In this document: positions 61,564 to 64,000 of the stretch, piece by piece
Layout: every line of letters begins with the position of its first letter
How positions within the stretch are numbered: the stretch's first letter is position 1
The notes under the pieces: model-generated
What the model saw: only the letters and a program-made list of their open reading frames with translations
Told to the model about the DNA's origin: nothing
Databases searched by the model: none
Origin: Gemmobacter lutimaris
Lineage (GTDB): Bacteria > Pseudomonadota > Alphaproteobacteria > Rhodobacterales > Rhodobacteraceae
Direction of reading: 5' to 3'
Length of the DNA: 64,000 nt
Assembly (NCBI RefSeq): GCF_003570715.1
Contig: NZ_QXXQ01000002.1
Coordinates: 558,001-622,000, forward strand
Position numbers and translations under genes: made by a program

Positions 61564-62748
61564 TCAGTCAATCACGATCAGGTCGCGCGGTGCGCGGGTG
61601 AGGCGGTCGGCGCCCGAGGGCGTGACCACGATGCTTTCGGAAATGGCGGCGCCGTAATCGGCCAGCCACATGCCCGCCTGGATGTGAAAGCACATCCCTT
61701 CGGCCAGTTCGGTCTGGTCGCCGGGGCGCAGGCTGACGGTGCGCTCGCCCCAGTCCGGCGGATAGGCAAGGCCGATGGAATAGCCGACGCGGCTTTCCTT
61801 CTTCAGCCCGTGGCGTGCGATGCTGGCCTGCCAGGCGGCCTCGACCTGTTCGGCGGTATTGCCGGGGCGGGCCTGTTCCATCGCACAATCCACGCCCTCG
61901 ACTATGATCTTGGCCAGATCGGCCAGTTCACGCGGCGGCTTGCCCAGATGGAAGGTGCGGGTGAGCGGCGCGTGATAGCGGCGACGCGCGCCCGAGATTT
62001 CCAGCATGGCAAGGCCCGAGGTCGGCAGCGGCTTGTCGGTCCATGTCAGATGCGGGGTCGAGGTGCCTTCGCCCACAGGCATCATCGGCACGATTGCGGC
62101 ATAGTCGCCGCCCGCGCCGGGCACACCACGGGTGAGGCTGTGCAGCACCTCGGCAATAATATCCTGTTGCGGCACGCCGGGTCGCATCACCTCGGCCGTG
62201 CGGTCGATGGCGGCGCTGACGATCTCGCCCGCTGCACGCATCAGGGCGACCTCCTCGGGCGATTTCACCAGCCGCGCCCAGTTCACCAGATCACCGTTGG
62301 AGCCAAGCGTCGCCTCGGGCAGGCCCGCCGCAAGGTGCTGGTGGCAGCGCGCCGTATAGTAATGCGCGTCCATCTCGACCCCGATGCGGGCGCGGGCCCA
62401 GCCGCGGTCGCGGATCAATGCGGCCAGCGCGTCATAGGGGTGTTCCACCGGATGATGGATCAGGCGTTCCGCATAGGGCACGATGTCGGCATCGGGCAGG
62501 TCCGTAGTGATACGGGCGCTTTTTGCATCCATAGCGCGGCCGAACCAGACCGGATTTGCTGCATCCACATGCAGGATCACGCATTGCGGCACATAGAAGG
62601 ACCAGCCGTCAAAGCCGGTCAGCCAGCACATATTGGCCGGATCTTGCGCCACGATCAGATCCAGCCCGGCGGCGCGCATGCGGCCCTGCACCGCACGGGT
62701 GCGGCGCGCGTATTCGGCGGGCGGGAACAGCTTCTCAAAGATCTCCAT
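61564..62748 (-). CDS. doeA: Ectoine hydrolase-like M24 protein (DoeA)
   Basis: A 394-residue creatinase/prolidase-fold hydrolase starting MEIFEKLFPPAEYARRTRAV at 62748 (GAGGA upstream; the GTG at 62775 has none). The N-terminal block DPANMCWLTGFDGWSFYVPQ and GRAMDAKSARIT match DoeA/EutD, which opens the ectoine ring to N-acetyl-diaminobutyrates. In the M24 core, LEISGARRRYHAPLTRTFHLG lacks the two Asp metal ligands of prolidases, as in creatinase and DoeA. It forms an operon with the aminotransferase and is divergent from the GntR gene. Confidence 0.8.
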   Translation of the reverse strand: MEIFEKLFPPAEYARRTRAVQGRMRAAGLDLIVAQDPANMCWLTGFDGWSFYVPQCVILHVDAANPVWFGRAMDAKSARITTDLPDADIVPYAERLIHHPVEHPYDALAALIRDRGWARARIGVEMDAHYYTARCHQHLAAGLPEATLGSNGDLVNWARLVKSPEEVALMRAAGEIVSAAIDRTAEVMRPGVPQQDIIAEVLHSLTRGVPGAGGDYAAIVPMMPVGEGTSTPHLTWTDKPLPTSGLAMLEISGARRRYHAPLTRTFHLGKPPRELADLAKIIVEGVDCAMEQARPGNTAEQVEAAWQASIARHGLKKESRVGYSIGLAYPPDWGERTVSLRPGDQTELAEGMCFHIQAGMWLADYGAAISESIVVTPSGADRLTRAPRDLIVID

Positions 62749-62825
62749 TCGCGGGTCCTCGAATCTCTGGTGCACAACGTAGCAGGTTTTCAGCTATTAT
62801 GCGGGGCTATTGGCGTCTGTCTAGT

Positions 62826-62843
62826 CATGTTGTATACATCTTG
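62826..62843. promoter_or_regulatory. Candidate GntR operator
   Basis: An 18-base imperfect palindrome (7 of 9 pairs) around perfect TGTATACA (62831-62838), in the 107-base region between doeA and the GntR gene. FadR-type GntR proteins bind TTGTATACAA-like sites, so it may control both directions. Confidence 0.5.
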
Positions 62844-62855
62844 GCGGAGGTGGTT

Positions 62856-63539
62856 ATGCTGGACGACTCGGACAAGCCCAAAAGCCAGGCGCGTGAACGC
62901 TTTGATGTCATCTATCTGGCGCTGCGCGAACGTATCTGCCTGCTGGACTATCCGCCCGGTATGCGGCTAGGGGAGGAAGAACTGGCACAGGAATTCGGCG
63001 TCTCGCGCACGCCGCTGCGCCGCGTGCTGTCGCGGCTGGAGACTGAGGGCCTGCTGGAAAGCCGTCAGGGCGTCGGCACTTTCGTGACCAGCTTCGACAT
63101 GGAGGGGCTGCGCGCCACCTATCGGCTGCGGCTGGAACTGGCCTCGCTGATCGGGCGGCTGGACCCGCTGCCGGTCGCGCCGGAAAGCCTTGAGCGCATC
63201 CGGGCGCTGATCGCGCGGCTTGACCGTGGCCCCCGGCCGGACCGGCGCGAGATGGCCCGGTTGTTCCTTGACTTCTATCAGGAAAGCCTCGCGTTGATCG
63301 GCAACCCGCCGCTGCGCGAGATCACCGAGCGGCTGTATTTCCTGACCCACCGCATCTACCTGACGCTGATGCCGCAGATGGATGCGGCGGCCGAGGTGGA
63401 AATTTTCCGCCGCGAGATGGCGGAAACGCTGTCGGCCATGGAAATCGGTGACATCGAGGCCGTGGGCCTGATCCGCCGCACCCATATCTCGCTTTGTCTG
63501 CGCCGGATGGAACTGGCGCCTATCCCGGAGCAGCCATGA
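62856..63539 (+). CDS. GntR-family regulator (FCD type)
   Basis: A 227-residue transcription factor starting MLDDSDKPKSQARERFDVIY at 62856 with GGAGG five bases upstream. The N-terminal winged helix covers about 15-80 (MRLGEEELAQEFGVSRTPLR, LSRLETEGLLESRQGVGTFV). The C-terminal all-helical ligand-binding domain is of the FCD kind. It is not a MocR fusion such as EnuR, the usual regulator of ectoine catabolism. The stop overlaps the doeB ATG (ATGA, 4 bases), so both are co-translated. Confidence 0.88.
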   Translation: MLDDSDKPKSQARERFDVIYLALRERICLLDYPPGMRLGEEELAQEFGVSRTPLRRVLSRLETEGLLESRQGVGTFVTSFDMEGLRATYRLRLELASLIGRLDPLPVAPESLERIRALIARLDRGPRPDRREMARLFLDFYQESLALIGNPPLREITERLYFLTHRIYLTLMPQMDAAAEVEIFRREMAETLSAMEIGDIEAVGLIRRTHISLCLRRMELAPIPEQP

Positions 63540-64000
63540 AACCTTCGCCCATTTCCGCAACCGTGGATTTCGATGCACCGGGCGTCAGCCACGGTTTCCT
63601 GCGGTTGCCCTATAGCCGGGACGATGCGGCATGGGGATCTGTGATGATCCCGCTGACGGTGGTGAAGAATGGCACCGGGCCGACCGCGCTGCTGACCGGC
63701 GCGAACCATGGTGATGAATATGAGGGGCCGATCGCGCTGTTCGATCTGGCGGCAAAGGTCCGGGCCGAAGATGTCAGCGGGCGGCTGATCATCCTTCCGG
63801 CAATGAACTACCCGGCCTTTCTGGCCGGGACCCGCACCTCTCCCATCGACAAGGGCAATCTGAACCGCAGTTTCCCCGGCCGCCCCGATGGCACGGTGAC
63901 CGAGAAGATCGCAGATTACTTTCAGCGCGTGCTGCTGCCGATGGCCGATGTGGTGCTGGATTTCCATTCCGGCGGCAAGACGCTGGATTTCTTGCCCTAT
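63536..64000 (+). CDS. doeB: N-alpha-acetyl-L-2,4-diaminobutyrate deacetylase-like (DoeB), 3' truncated
   Basis: The first 155 residues of an AstE/AspA (succinylglutamate desuccinylase-like) zinc deacylase; the frame is open to the window end. It starts MKPSPISATVDFDAPGVSHG. Zinc ligands are visible in TGANHGDEYEG (HxxE) and in LDFHSGG (third ligand), and NLNRSFPGRP is the substrate-binding arginine stretch. With DoeA-like and aminotransferase genes next door, removal of the acetyl group from N-acetyl-diaminobutyrate in ectoine breakdown is the likely role. The ATGA overlap couples it to the GntR gene. Confidence 0.82.
   Translation, partial: MKPSPISATVDFDAPGVSHGFLRLPYSRDDAAWGSVMIPLTVVKNGTGPTALLTGANHGDEYEGPIALFDLAAKVRAEDVSGRLIILPAMNYPAFLAGTRTSPIDKGNLNRSFPGRPDGTVTEKIADYFQRVLLPMADVVLDFHSGGKTLDFLPY

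Overview
The window is a continuous piece of a GC-rich (about 63-65%) alphaproteobacterial chromosome, most likely from order Rhodobacterales (Rhodobacter/Paracoccus/Gemmobacter-like). The support is the combination of an Mcl1-type malyl-CoA lyase, GcrA, a HIG1 twin-transmembrane protein, an NDUFS4-like complex I subunit, a TIGR02302/DUF4175 protein, a Hint_2 protein and a DUF6473 protein. Genes are densely packed, with many 1-nt (TGATG/TAATG) and 4-nt (ATGA) start/stop overlaps. I see no rRNA, tRNA, insertion sequence, prophage or CRISPR array.

1-5.9 kb: the end of an acyltransferase gene, 3-hydroxybutyryl-CoA dehydrogenase, a DUF6473 protein, etfBA, a PduO-type cobalamin adenosyltransferase coupled to a HIG1 protein, and a short-chain dehydrogenase. 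6-18.5 kb: an SH3 protein, parC, an RTX protein, pheS, an AGCS symporter, rpmI-rplT, pyk, an N-formylglutamate amidohydrolase-like gene, a 50-residue membrane protein, a D-amino-acid transaminase and mcl1. 18.5-32.6 kb: a GyrI-like protein, accA, a Hint_2 protein, the run ftsE-ftsX-plsC-tfoX-PNPOx, a zinc-ribbon membrane protein, TIGR02302, and the run argH-LptM-like lipoprotein-lipoprotein-DUF2834-lysA with tlpA divergent, then tag. 32.7-41.7 kb: an EAL protein, phaA-phaB, an EamA transporter, YdcH, trmN6-DUF2007, a long-chain polyprenyl diphosphate synthase, ispE and a TPR lipoprotein-like exported protein. 41.8-49.1 kb: mprF, a TetR regulator with its own operator, a lipoprotein, hom, glpX, a thioesterase and gcrA. 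49.2-53.2 kb: a four-gene run of ATP-grasp, alpha-E, transglutaminase-like protein and the Anbu proteasome-like hydrolase. 53.5-60.1 kb: an M3 oligopeptidase, the NDUFS4-like gene, uvrB and small exported or membrane proteins. 60.2-64 kb: a divergent cluster that looks like ectoine degradation (doeD-doeA one way, a GntR-FCD regulator and doeB the other; doeB runs off the end).

Functional links: phaA, phaB, hbd, mcl1, the B12 adenosyltransferase and etfBA all fit growth on acetyl-CoA precursors through the ethylmalonyl-CoA pathway and PHB metabolism, with glpX and pyk for gluconeogenesis/glycolysis. They are scattered rather than in one operon. Perfect or near-perfect palindromes lie just upstream of mcl1, phaB and the EamA gene. 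The Anbu operon is the least understood conserved system here. The unexplained structures I rate highest are a 12-bp inverted repeat with a G-rich loop upstream of uvrB and a two-palindrome block after phaB.
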